64,000 nucleotides of DNA from positions 1,742,280-1,806,279 of the forward strand of contig WLWQ01000001.1 of assembly GCA_012103535.1 (NCBI GenBank), written 5' to 3'. Below the pieces are notes generated by a model. It saw only the letters and a program-made list of their open reading frames with translations. It had not been told where the DNA came from and made no database searches. Shown one piece after another: positions 56,644 through 64,000 of the stretch; the first letter of the stretch is position 1, and each line of letters opens with the position of its first letter. Source of the DNA: Pseudomonadales bacterium (lineage in GTDB: Bacteria; Pseudomonadota; Gammaproteobacteria; Pseudomonadales; Pseudohongiellaceae). The position numbers and the translations under genes are program-made.

Positions 56644-57045
56644 TTTTTTCCTCTGGAAAAAATTAGCTAGCACCAAACAGAAAGAGGCCGGTAGATTAGT
56701 TTCTACCGGCCTTTTTTGTGTCTAGCCGAAAGTAAAAAAGCGTTTTGGAAAATCCTGTCGAGTTTTGCACCATTCCCCAAAATCGTTTTCCGAAGGGAAA
56801 ACGATTCGGAGGAATTACGCTTTACAGTAATTACGACCGGACGGGCGCATTTCTCGTAGAGAAATGCGCTTAGAACGCAGAAGATCAAAAGCTGACATAT
56901 ATTAGTCTTTTTCGAATCTAGCACCATTCCCCGCTTTTTCTACGAAAAAGCTTCATGACGCAGACGCTCCCATCAAAATCGATTCCACAGGAATCGTTTT
57001 CTACTGGTCACTAAACGCGTTTTCCTAAGGAAAAACGCGTCTAAA
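56640..57045. repeat. cluster of short inverted repeats (composite hairpin modules), copy set A
   Basis: The 450-base gap between tandem copies 1 and 2 holds at least six perfect or near-perfect hairpins. Their stems pair at 56640-56651/56655-56666, 56781-56791/56796-56806, 56845-56854/56860-56869 and 56933-56940/56944-56951, with further ones near 56975-57000 and 57014-57040. Loops are 3-5 bases. Between hairpins are recurring spacers such as TAGCACCATTCCCC and CATGACGCAGACGCTCCCAT. The same modules occur at 60054-60480. No open frame is present. A REP- or MITE-like element family is the best description. Confidence 0.7.
56685..56717 (+). terminator. rho-independent terminator after tandem copy 1
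   Basis: AGGCCGGTAGA (56685-56695) pairs with TCTACCGGCCT (56702-56712), followed by a run of T. The same GGCCGG-type terminator follows copies 2 and 3, so the duplication included it. Confidence 0.9.
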
Positions 57046-57093
57046 AGAAGTAGAATTACACCCCATAACATCCCTGCAAAAAGGAAACGTGCA

Positions 57094-58446
57094 ATGACCA
57101 TCAAGCAACGAGCTCTAGTCTCAATGAGCGCAGTCCTAATGATTCTGGGCTTTTCCAGCGTTCAGGCACAAGATGCCGACATAAGCTACAACAGCCATGT
57201 AGCTCAGATCATCAATGAGAACTGTGTTGTCTGCCATCGCGAAGGCGGTATCGGGCCGATGCAATTCGAGAATTACGATCAGGTTCGCCCCTGGGCGCCG
57301 TTGATATCGCTAAAGGTAGCTAGCAGAGAAATGCCCCCTTATGCCTACGATCATGGCATTGGCATTCAAAATCTTGATGGTGATTGGCGCCTGACTCAGG
57401 ACGAAATCGATACGGTAGTGGCATGGGTTAATCAAGGGTCGCCTCTGGGTGATGCGGATATTGTTCCACCGGCAGCTGATCTTCCTGATCCTACTGCATG
57501 GACTTTCGCCACCGAATACGGTGAACCGGACATGATTATTCCTTCGGTACCGATGGATATTCCTTCCTCAGGAAATGACCTATGGAGTAAACACTATGTC
57601 GAATCAGGTTTAACAATCGATCGCTGCATCAAGGCGGTACAAGTTAAACCAAGAGGTGATGCTCGGGCCGTTGTGCACCATGCTAATACGGACATACTCG
57701 TTCCAAATGATGACGGCGAGTACGAGCAGTTTGGTTACCTGACAGAATATGCCATGGGCAAGTGGGGCGAAAAAATGCCTGAAGGCGTTTGCCGAACCTT
57801 GCCAGCAGAAGCTCGCGTACATTGGGATATCCATATGTTCCCTGGCGGAGTTGGTGCAACTGCCGAAGGTGAAATGATTCGTAACAACGTGGTGGAAGTT
57901 GGACTCTGGTTTCATGACGAAGATTACATCGCGCAAGAAGAGCCTTTTAAGCAAGACTTGTTGCCTTATGTAATGCGCGAAGGTTATGAAAACAACATGC
58001 TCATCGTGCCACCTAATGGCTACACCATGACTCAGGGTTTTCACTCATTCGATCATCCTGTTCGATTGGATAGCTATCAGCCACATGGCCACCTAAGAAT
58101 GAATGCAGCGTCCCTGGAAATTTTCTATCCAGAAACAGGACGTACTGAAGCCATCTCACAGATCTCGAACTGGAGTGCCACCTGGCATCACAGTCATATC
58201 TATGCACCAGACGAAGCACCCTTAGTTCCGGCTGGCGCGGTACTGGTAACCAAGCAGTGGTATGACAACACAGCCGACAATCCAAACAACCCTGACCCTG
58301 ATCAATGGGTATATGAAGGCAGCAGAACTGGCGACGAAATGTCCCACGCCTGGATTGCAATTACTCATCTCGATCAAGAGGGATACGAGAAGATTGTTGC
58401 TGAACGCGAGGAGCGGGCCGCCAGATCATTTGCTGGTAACGATTAA
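57094..58446 (+). CDS. haem c / PHM-like copper monooxygenase-like protein, tandem copy 2
   Basis: This is a 450 aa protein with a signal peptide ending VQAQD. It has the haem site CVVCHREGGIGPM, then REMPPYAYDHGIGIQ. Copper-ligand candidates are VVHHANTD, DIHMFPGG, QPHGHLRMNAAS and GDEMSHAWIAI. It is nearly identical to copy 1 in the haem domain and in the last 120 residues. Differences concentrate around residues 120-215, which may set substrate preference. AAAAGGAAACG precedes the ATG. Function is inferred from fold only; these proteins are annotated in databases merely as cytochrome c or copper monooxygenase-like. Confidence 0.8.
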   Translation: MTIKQRALVSMSAVLMILGFSSVQAQDADISYNSHVAQIINENCVVCHREGGIGPMQFENYDQVRPWAPLISLKVASREMPPYAYDHGIGIQNLDGDWRLTQDEIDTVVAWVNQGSPLGDADIVPPAADLPDPTAWTFATEYGEPDMIIPSVPMDIPSSGNDLWSKHYVESGLTIDRCIKAVQVKPRGDARAVVHHANTDILVPNDDGEYEQFGYLTEYAMGKWGEKMPEGVCRTLPAEARVHWDIHMFPGGVGATAEGEMIRNNVVEVGLWFHDEDYIAQEEPFKQDLLPYVMREGYENNMLIVPPNGYTMTQGFHSFDHPVRLDSYQPHGHLRMNAASLEIFYPETGRTEAISQISNWSATWHHSHIYAPDEAPLVPAGAVLVTKQWYDNTADNPNNPDPDQWVYEGSRTGDEMSHAWIAITHLDQEGYEKIVAEREERAARSFAGND

Positions 58447-58495
58447 ATCTTTTTCGTTTGAAAAACACTTAATACGACAATAAATCACATTTAGT

Positions 58496-58532
58496 AAAAA
58501 AGGCCGGCAGAGCCTACTCTGCCGGCCTTTTT
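58496..58532 (+). terminator. rho-independent terminator after tandem copy 2
   Basis: AGGCCGGCAGAG (58501-58512) pairs perfectly with CTCTGCCGGCCT (58517-58528) around CCTA, followed by T residues and preceded by A residues. Confidence 0.9.
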
Positions 58533-58702
58533 AGTGTGATAAAGAGCAAATTCTTGAGTTCTTGCGGTAGTTCCCGCGCTTTTTACCTAGTATTAAACAA
58601 GGTAAACTCGCTTTTTAGATTTTTAAGCAGCAAAACTGCGAAATCCACAGTAAGACAGCTCCTGGATATTGGAGCAAAACCCTGCGAGAGAGGAGAAGGA
58701 AA

Positions 58703-60053
58703 ATGAAAACAACAGGAAGAATTGCAAGCGGTCTTTGTTTTTCGATACTTACGCTTTTAGGTTTTCAGGTTCAAGCACAAGATGTTTCCCACGAACTGAC
58801 CTACAACGGTCAGATCGGACAAATCATCAATGAAAATTGTGTGGTGTGTCATCAGGAAGGTGGCATTGGACCTATGCAATTTCAAACCTATGATCAGGTT
58901 CGTCCTTGGGCACCTCTGATTTCTTTCAAAGTCGCCAACAAAGAGATGCCTCCCTATGCCTATGACGAAGGCATTGGAATTCAGCATCTAATTGGAGACT
59001 GGCGTCTGGAAGCAGAAGAGATCGATCAGATCGTAGCCTGGGTTGAGCAAGGCGCACCACTAGGTGATCCAGACAGCTCTCCTCCTCCTTACCAGTTAAA
59101 GGATCCAAACGAGTGGAACTTTGCTGCAGAATTAGGACAGCCTGATTTAATCGTGCCTTCCAATTCTTATGATATCCCTGCCAGCGGAAACGATTTGTGG
59201 AGTACTGAAGTAGTCGATCCAGGTATTGTTGCGGATCGCTGCATTAAAGCCGTTCAGGTAAAACCTCGCGGCGATGCGGCTGCAGTTGTTCATCACGCTA
59301 ACTCTTCTGTTTTGCTAGAAGATGAAGAAGGCGAAATGGAACGCTATGGCATGTTAACTGAATACGCGATGGGCAAATGGGGCGAAATGGTACCTGACGG
59401 TGTTTGTCGTACATTGCCTGCCGGCGCAAAAATTCAGTGGAGCATTCACATGTTCCCTGGTGGCGTTGGCGCTACTGCACAGGGCGAAATGATCGAAGAC
59501 AACGTGGTTGAGATCGGTCTTTGGTTTCACGACGATGAATATGCAGAAGACGACAACAACTACAAGCAGGATCTTGCGCTCTATCGAATCGAAGCCCAGG
59601 GCGATCTAGTGATTCCTCCTAATGGCTATCAGATGACTCAAGGTTTTCATTCTTTCGATCACCCAATTCGTCTAGACAGTTTCCAGCCCCATGGCCACCT
59701 TCGTATGAACGCTGCGTCATTGGAAATTTTCTATCCAGAAACTGGTCGCACTGAAGCAATCAGCCAAATCTCCAACTGGAGTGCTACCTGGCATCACAGC
59801 CACATTTACGGATCCAGAAGTTGCACCATTAATTCCAGCTGGAGCGGTACTGGTATTGAAGCAGTGGTACGACAACACAGCCGATAACCCAAACAACCCC
59901 GATCCTGATCAGTGGGTAGTCGGTGGTTCAAGAACTGGCGACGAAATGACTCACGCCTGGTTGGCAATTACTCACCTTGATCAAGAGGGTTATGAGAAGT
60001 TGGTTGCTGAGCGTAGTGAGCGTGAGCAACGGAGCCTTGCTGGGCAGGACTAA
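58703..60053 (+). pseudogene. haem c / PHM-like copper monooxygenase-like protein, tandem copy 3, frameshifted
   Basis: The first frame (58703-59887) encodes a signal peptide, CVVCHQEGGIGPM, VVHHANSS, SIHMFPGG and QPHGHLRMNAAS, then leaves the family sequence after ATWHHSHIY. The frame one base on carries the family sequence from DPEVAPLIPAG to GDEMTHAWLAI and SLAGQD (stop 60053). Removing one G at 59810-59811 (TACGGATCC) restores HIYDPEVAPL, exactly the length seen in copies 1 and 2. Conservation after the break is as strong as before it. The change is therefore very recent or a sequencing error. GAGAGGAGAAGG precedes the ATG. If real, the truncated protein lacks the Met copper ligand. Confidence 0.8.
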
Positions 60054-60480
60054 GAGTTTTTCCAAAGGAAAAACTCACTAGGGACCAACAGAAATCGTTT
60101 TCTGTGAAAACGATTTCGATGGGAGCGTAACCGTCATGAAGCTTTTTCGCAGAAAAAGCGGGGGTTAGCACCAAACATCAAGGAGGCCGGTAGATTAATT
60201 TCTACTGGCCTTTTTCTTTGGCTCGGAATTCTTTTCTAGTTTGTATTGATCCACGCTTTTTCTACGAAAATGCTCCATGACCAAAATCGTTTTTCTTTGA
60301 AAAACGATTAGAGAAACTACGCTTTACAGTAGTTTCGAACGGACGAGCGTATTTCTCATTGAGAAATGCGCTTAGAACACATCCTTTTCAAGTTTGGCAC
60401 CATTCACCGCTTTTTCTGCGAAAAAGCTCCATGACCTCATACGCTCCCAGCAGCTGTGCTGCTGGTGCGCTAGTGAGTTT
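60054..60480. repeat. cluster of short inverted repeats, copy set B
   Basis: The 510-base gap between copy 3 and the next gene holds eight or more hairpins of the same modules as 56640-57045. 60283-60378 matches 56779-56876 (hairpin, ACGCTTTACAGT spacer, hairpin GCGxATTTCT/AGAAATGCGC, TTAGAAC). 60397-60449 matches 56920-56972. 60119-60172 is an inverted copy of the latter. One copy has its second hairpin replaced by CAGCAGCTGTGCTGCTGG. Modules are thus shuffled and inverted as units. There is no open frame here. Confidence 0.7.
60185..60215 (+). terminator. rho-independent terminator after tandem copy 3
   Basis: GGCCGGTAGA and TCTACTGGCC (one G-T pair) enclose TTAATT and are followed by five T. 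It is the counterpart of the terminators after copies 1 and 2. Confidence 0.85.
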
Positions 60481-60563
60481 TTCTCGTCACATAGTCTCTG
60501 TTCAGATCAAGCGATTTCCCATATGCTTAACTCCTATTAAGAACTCTGACGAGAAAAACTCTT

Positions 60564-61082
60564 ATGACAACCCGCCGCGAAGTCTTACAAGGAATGATCG
60601 TTTCCATAGGTGGCGCATCCCTGCTTACCGCCTGTGGTGGAGTCGCTCAGGTGATTCCTTCCGACGCTGGTGATTTGCGCTTCTTTGGATTCGAGGAAAT
60701 GGATCTCGTATCCCGCGTCAGCGATCTGATTATTCCACGTACAGATACTCCGGGAGCCTTAGACGTGAATGTGCCTGGCTTTCTCGATGGTCTCATGGCG
60801 GAGTGGGCCAATGCTGAAACCCAGCGGGATCAACATCGAAATCTAAGGCTGTTGCGAGCACAACTCGGTGGTGACTTTGCAGAACTTGATAGCTCAACTG
60901 CGGAGAGTCGGCTGGCGCAACTCGATGCCGATGCATTTGACGGACGCCCGGAGCAATACAGTGCTTACCGATCCTGGAAAGGGCTCATCACTAATGCCTA
61001 CTTTGCTTCAGAAGAAGGCGCCTTGTTGGAACAGCAATGGGTTGCCGTTCCGGGTCGTTGGGATCCCAGCGTAGAAATATAA
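60564..61082 (+). CDS. gluconate 2-dehydrogenase subunit 3-like protein
   Basis: This is a 172 aa protein starting with a twin-arginine-like signal (TTRREVLQGMIVSIGG) and a lipobox (SLLTACGG). The body has SRVSDLIIPRTDTPGALD and VPGFLDGLMAEW, the hallmark of the small gluconate-2-dehydrogenase subunit that escorts the flavoprotein through the Tat system. The GMC oxidoreductase gene begins 28 bases later, the standard order. The third, cytochrome subunit of this complex is absent here; the haem proteins upstream might take electrons instead (inference). Confidence 0.88.
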   Translation: MTTRREVLQGMIVSIGGASLLTACGGVAQVIPSDAGDLRFFGFEEMDLVSRVSDLIIPRTDTPGALDVNVPGFLDGLMAEWANAETQRDQHRNLRLLRAQLGGDFAELDSSTAESRLAQLDADAFDGRPEQYSAYRSWKGLITNAYFASEEGALLEQQWVAVPGRWDPSVEI

Positions 61083-61110
61083 GAACAAGCACGAGACAGG
61101 AGAATTAGTT

Positions 61111-62811
61111 TTGACAGATTTTGATGCAATCGTAGTTGGTTCCGGCATGAGTGGCGGCTGGAGCGCGAAAGAATTGTGCGAACGTGGTCTTAAGGTGCTT
61201 GTGTTGGAGCGTGGCCCTGAAATAAAACCGGAGCGGGATTACGTCGATCAGCTTCCACCATGGCAAGAAAAAAACTTCGATCGAATTGCTCAGGAAGAAA
61301 TCGAAAAGCATTACTTCCGGCAGTACCCCGGCGTGGCCTACGCCGTCAAAGAATCTAACAAGCATTTTTGGGTGAAAGACGACGAGAATCCTTACGAGAC
61401 AGTTGAAGGTACTTCCTATGATTGGCTTCGTGGCTATCACACCGGAGGCCGCTCGATTATGTGGAGCCGTCAATCCTATCGCATGGGGCCACAAGACTTT
61501 ACTGCGAACAAAGATGAAAATGTGGCAATTGATTGGCCGGTACGCTATGAAGAGATCGAGCCCTGGTATGACTATGTCGAAGAGTTTGCAGGTATTGCCG
61601 GAAATCGTGATGGATTAGAGCAATTACCCGATGGAGTTTATCAGCCAGGGTTCGAATTAACCGACGCAGAAAAGTTTTTCAAATCACAAATAGAAACTAG
61701 TTTCCCCGGCCGAAATGTTATCCAGGCACGAATTGCCCACCTGACCAATGCGACTGATGAACAAAGGTCATTGGGAAGAACCAATTGCCAATCTCGAAAT
61801 CGTTGTCATTTCGGCTGCTCGTTTAAAGCCTATTTTTCGTCATTGCATGCCACACTCCCTGCTGCGGAACGCACGGGCAATATGACGATAGTGCACAATG
61901 CTATCGTGCAATCATTGGAATACGACTCAGCGACAAATCGAATTAGCGGCGTACGCATAGTCGATGCCGAATCAAATGAGAATAGAACCTACACCTCCAG
62001 AATTGTGTTTCTAAACGCTTCTGCAATCGCCTCTGCAATGATTCTCTTACAATCGAAATCCGAAGCATTTCCAAATGGACTTGCCAACAGCTCCAATCAG
62101 GTAGGCCGAAACCTGATGGACCACATCAGCGGTGCCGGCGCCAATGGCATTTTGCAGGGTTTTGATAATAAGAAAGTGTTTGGGCGGCGGCCATCTGGTG
62201 GAATTTACATTCCCCGTTACGCCAACATCACCGAGAACGACAAGCCCTTCAGTCGTGGCTTTGGTTACCAGGGCGGCGCATCACCTGTTGGCAATGCCGG
62301 TGGACAAATCGCTGGAATCGGAAAGGATTTTAAAGAGGCCCATAAGTCTCCCGGCCCTTGGCGAATAAATATAGGCGCTTTCGGAGAACAGTTACCGAAT
62401 CCCAATAACAGAGTTACCTTGCATCCGACGAAGACTGACAAATGGGATAATCCTCAGGCGCTATTTGATGTGAGTTACGGCGAGAACGAGCACACCATGC
62501 TGGAAGAAGCGCGTAAAGATGCGGTAGCAATGTTGGAGGCCGCCGGTTGTACCGACATCAATTCCAATCCGGTTAGTTTGACCGTACCCGGTAACAGGAT
62601 TCATGAAATGGGTTCTGCAAGAATGGGAAATGATCCTGAGAGCTCGGTATTAAATAAATGGTGTCAGACTCATGATGTCCCGAATCTGTTTATCACCGAC
62701 GGTGCTTTCATGACTTCTGCTGCCTGTCAGAACCCTTCTATTTCTTATATGGCGTTTACTGCAAGGGCTTGTGATTATGCGGTGAAGTTGTTAAATGAAA
62801 ACCAAATTTAG
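61111..62811 (+). CDS. GMC-family FAD oxidoreductase (gluconate 2-dehydrogenase large-subunit-like)
   Basis: This is a 566 aa flavoprotein beginning with the dinucleotide motif IVVGSGMSGGWSAKELCERG. GGRSIMWSRQSYR is the GMC FAD loop. NCQSRNRCHFGCSF is a Cys-rich segment seen in this subgroup. HEMGSARMG and CQNPSISYMAFTAR supply the catalytic His and Asn regions. The start is TTG at 61111, supported by ACAGGAG eight bases upstream. It has no signal of its own and would be exported by piggy-back with subunit 3 through Tat. Sugar or alcohol oxidation in the periplasm is expected; the substrate is open. Confidence 0.9.
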   Translation: MTDFDAIVVGSGMSGGWSAKELCERGLKVLVLERGPEIKPERDYVDQLPPWQEKNFDRIAQEEIEKHYFRQYPGVAYAVKESNKHFWVKDDENPYETVEGTSYDWLRGYHTGGRSIMWSRQSYRMGPQDFTANKDENVAIDWPVRYEEIEPWYDYVEEFAGIAGNRDGLEQLPDGVYQPGFELTDAEKFFKSQIETSFPGRNVIQARIAHLTNATDEQRSLGRTNCQSRNRCHFGCSFKAYFSSLHATLPAAERTGNMTIVHNAIVQSLEYDSATNRISGVRIVDAESNENRTYTSRIVFLNASAIASAMILLQSKSEAFPNGLANSSNQVGRNLMDHISGAGANGILQGFDNKKVFGRRPSGGIYIPRYANITENDKPFSRGFGYQGGASPVGNAGGQIAGIGKDFKEAHKSPGPWRINIGAFGEQLPNPNNRVTLHPTKTDKWDNPQALFDVSYGENEHTMLEEARKDAVAMLEAAGCTDINSNPVSLTVPGNRIHEMGSARMGNDPESSVLNKWCQTHDVPNLFITDGAFMTSAACQNPSISYMAFTARACDYAVKLLNENQI

Positions 62812-62866
62812 AATTTAGTATCGCTAATAGATTCAAAGATGGATTCGAGCTCGACGCTCTCACAAT

Positions 62867-62894
62867 AAAAAACGACCTTGAAAGGTCGTTTTTT
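62867..62894 (+). terminator. terminator after the GMC gene
   Basis: The AAAAAACGACCTT/AAGGTCGTTTTTT stem ends in T residues, 56 bases past the GMC stop. Its symmetry allows function in both directions. Confidence 0.75.
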
Positions 62895-62943
62895 GCATAA
62901 CTGAATTAGTTAACTATGAGCAGGATTCTAGCTCGACGCTCTC

Positions 62944-62978
62944 AATGAAAACGGGCACATTAAGTGCCCGTTTTCATT
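62944..62978. terminator. second bidirectional terminator-like hairpin
   Basis: A perfect 15-pair stem (AATGAAAACGGGCAC with GTGCCCGTTTTCATT) has a five-base loop. The T-run is inside the stem, so it may be a weak terminator or simply one of the hairpin modules. Confidence 0.5.
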
Positions 62979-63114
62979 TGCCACTAATGATTTATTTTGC
63001 GCATCAAGATGCGCAAAATAAATTAGTTCACTCACACTAAAAAACGACCTCTAGAGGTCGTCTTTTGTGCCGTATTATCTTTTTCCGAGTCTGATTCACA
63101 GACTCAGAAAAGAG

Positions 63115-64000
63115 CTAATTTGGATTCGACATAATCATCACGTGATTCATGCCCATGGCATCGCGAGAGCGGTTGCGCTCAGAGCGGGACAGGTCTCCAA
63201 TGGCAGGTCCACCCTGATTGAAGATGCCGCCACGTAATGCATTCAATAAATAATCCATTGTATCTGCAACGTACAAGTCATCAGCAGTGTATTGCTCCAC
63301 TACCTGATCGATAACGGTTTCACGATCCTGCAGATTAGGATAAGCAATGACATCGGCAAGTGCCGACTCAAGCATATTCAGGTTATCGATAATGACTGCA
63401 GCCATCGGCGACTGGCTGTAAAGCTGTGGAGATATTGCCGGTACACTTGGCATTTCCGTTGGCGCTGGGAACATGGTCATACCAGTATCAGAACCTACTT
63501 TATTCCAATAACGTTCCAAAGTAACCGGAACACGGCCTGCAAATTGTGGATCAACCTGTCCGATAATGATGGCTTCCAACGAGGCAAGTTGTAACCACTG
63601 GTTTGAGTACATCAAACCACTTAGCTTTGGATAGCCCATGCGAAAAGCATCGGCATACGGATGATCGAGATAAAGCTCGGCTGCCTTGGGTGAAGTAGAC
63701 ACCGCATGTCTTTCATCGCTTGTCAGGTACTCATGAATCGCTTCATTTACCGCAGTCTGCTTCTGATACTGCGAAGTAGAATCATTGGCGAATATATCCC
63801 AAAGTGCGTTTTCAAAACTGCGGCCATGAGCTAATACCATTGCAGCATGGGTAGTAAGAGCTTCAGAGTTGGCAAATGCCTCGCCCGCGGCACTATCGGA
63901 ATGAGTACCGCGCACACTTTCACCGAGATCGATGCGAGCATCTGTTTCTAACTCACCGAAGTGGCCATCCATGTCCATTTCCATGGCCATACCCATGCCA
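63115..64000 (-). CDS. unidentified protein, possibly truncated by the window edge
   Basis: At least 293 residues are visible. The first seen residues are Met-rich (MGMAMEMDMDGHFGE), and the frame may continue beyond the right edge, so the true start is unknown. The body is helical (EALTTHAAMVLAHGRSFENALWD, SLEAIIIGQVDPQF) with a LNALRGGIFNQGGPAIGDLS segment near the end. Neither a catalytic motif nor a family I recognise is present. The Met/His-rich N-terminal region could bind copper, interesting beside copper-enzyme-like genes, but this is speculative. It converges with the GMC gene across a hairpin cluster. Confidence 0.55.
   Translation of the reverse strand, partial: GMGMAMEMDMDGHFGELETDARIDLGESVRGTHSDSAAGEAFANSEALTTHAAMVLAHGRSFENALWDIFANDSTSQYQKQTAVNEAIHEYLTSDERHAVSTSPKAAELYLDHPYADAFRMGYPKLSGLMYSNQWLQLASLEAIIIGQVDPQFAGRVPVTLERYWNKVGSDTGMTMFPAPTEMPSVPAISPQLYSQSPMAAVIIDNLNMLESALADVIAYPNLQDRETVIDQVVEQYTADDLYVADTMDYLLNALRGGIFNQGGPAIGDLSRSERNRSRDAMGMNHVMIMSNPN

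Larger units (their letters stand above)
62823..63112. repeat. cluster of five hairpins between convergent genes
   Basis: The 303-base convergent gap contains five strong inverted repeats and no frame. They are AAAACGACCTT/AAGGTCGTTTT (62867-62894), a 15-pair stem 62944-62958/62964-62978, a 15-pair stem TTTATTTTGCGCATC/GATGCGCAAAATAAA (62991-63022), CGACCTC/GAGGTCG (63041-63065) and GAGTCTG/CAGACTC (63087-63105). The spacer AGCTCGACGCTCTCA occurs twice (about 62849 and 62931), and GACGCTC also occurs in set A spacers. Confidence 0.7.

Noticed and set aside
56640..57045. Possible integron attC sites
   Set aside because: Hairpins are too short and lack paired R and L boxes; no integrase or cassette genes are nearby.
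62823..63112. Possible CRISPR array
   Set aside because: The hairpins differ in sequence, spacing is irregular and there are no uniform repeats, spacers or cas genes. Only a 15-base word repeats.
1..64000. Insertion sequences, prophage, tRNA or rRNA genes
   Set aside because: No transposase, integrase, phage structural gene, tRNA cloverleaf or rRNA sequence was recognised on either strand.

Overview
The window looks like a chromosomal segment of a free-living, probably marine or aquatic gammaproteobacterium of moderate GC. The evidence is gene content: a DUF1631 protein, a YbgC-type thioesterase, a kynurenine-pathway operon and a YdiJ-type FAD/Fe-S oxidoreductase. The genus cannot be told. 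A very high share of products carry signal peptides, lipoprotein signals or Tat signals, so most of what is encoded acts in the periplasm or outer membrane. I see no rRNA, tRNA, phage, transposase or CRISPR array.

Layout. 1-3.4 kb: a rightward cluster of secreted proteins of unknown function, two tandem 45-46 aa membrane peptides and a cupin. 3.4-6.5 kb: a three-domain P-II-like protein with a fused double DUF1538 membrane protein. 6.7-13.0 kb: a haem-PQQ dehydrogenase, a Tat-exported DUF1501 protein and a frame-disrupted PSCyt1/DUF1549/DUF1553 partner, a set best known from Planctomycetes. 13.2-16.1 kb: a 963 aa D-2-hydroxyacid-type FAD/Fe-S dehydrogenase. 16.2-23.4 kb: metallo-beta-lactamase-fold hydrolase, a WGxPD-family protein, gamma-glutamyltransferase with a lipocalin-like protein, an M19 dipeptidase lipoprotein and a second cupin. 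23.8-26.4 kb: a FecR-domain protein with a huge aspartate-rich repeat. 26.4-32.6 kb: two M14 metallopeptidases around a nitroreductase. 32.8-37.6 kb: two more WGxPD-family proteins, a beta-hydroxyacid dehydrogenase and an amidohydrolase lipoprotein. 37.9-41.8 kb: a Ser/Thr kinase between two homologous secreted helical-repeat proteins. 42-44.5 kb: thioesterase, a broken secreted formamidase-like hydrolase and kynureninase. 44.7-52.2 kb: DUF1631 protein, serine hydrolase, MFS and APC transporters, and an unknown protein. 52.2-63 kb: four related proteins combining a c-type haem with a PHM/DBH-like copper monooxygenase fold (three in tandem), then a gluconate-2-dehydrogenase-like pair (subunit 3 plus GMC flavoprotein). 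A partial unknown gene closes the window.

How the genes may work together (inference). Peptidases (two M14, M19, GGT), the amidohydrolase, amino-acid and organic-acid transporters and kynureninase suggest scavenging of peptides and amino acids. PQQ, GMC, FAD/Fe-S and haem/copper enzymes suggest periplasmic oxidation of small organic molecules feeding c-type cytochromes.

The most novel-looking parts are the haem-copper tandem array with its unusual intergenic hairpin repeats, the kinase with its paired secreted proteins, the triple P-II/double DUF1538 pair, and the FecR/poly-Asp protein. Three genes are interrupted by frame changes (near 11.49, 42.88 and 59.81 kb). At least two of these are single-base changes that could be sequencing errors.
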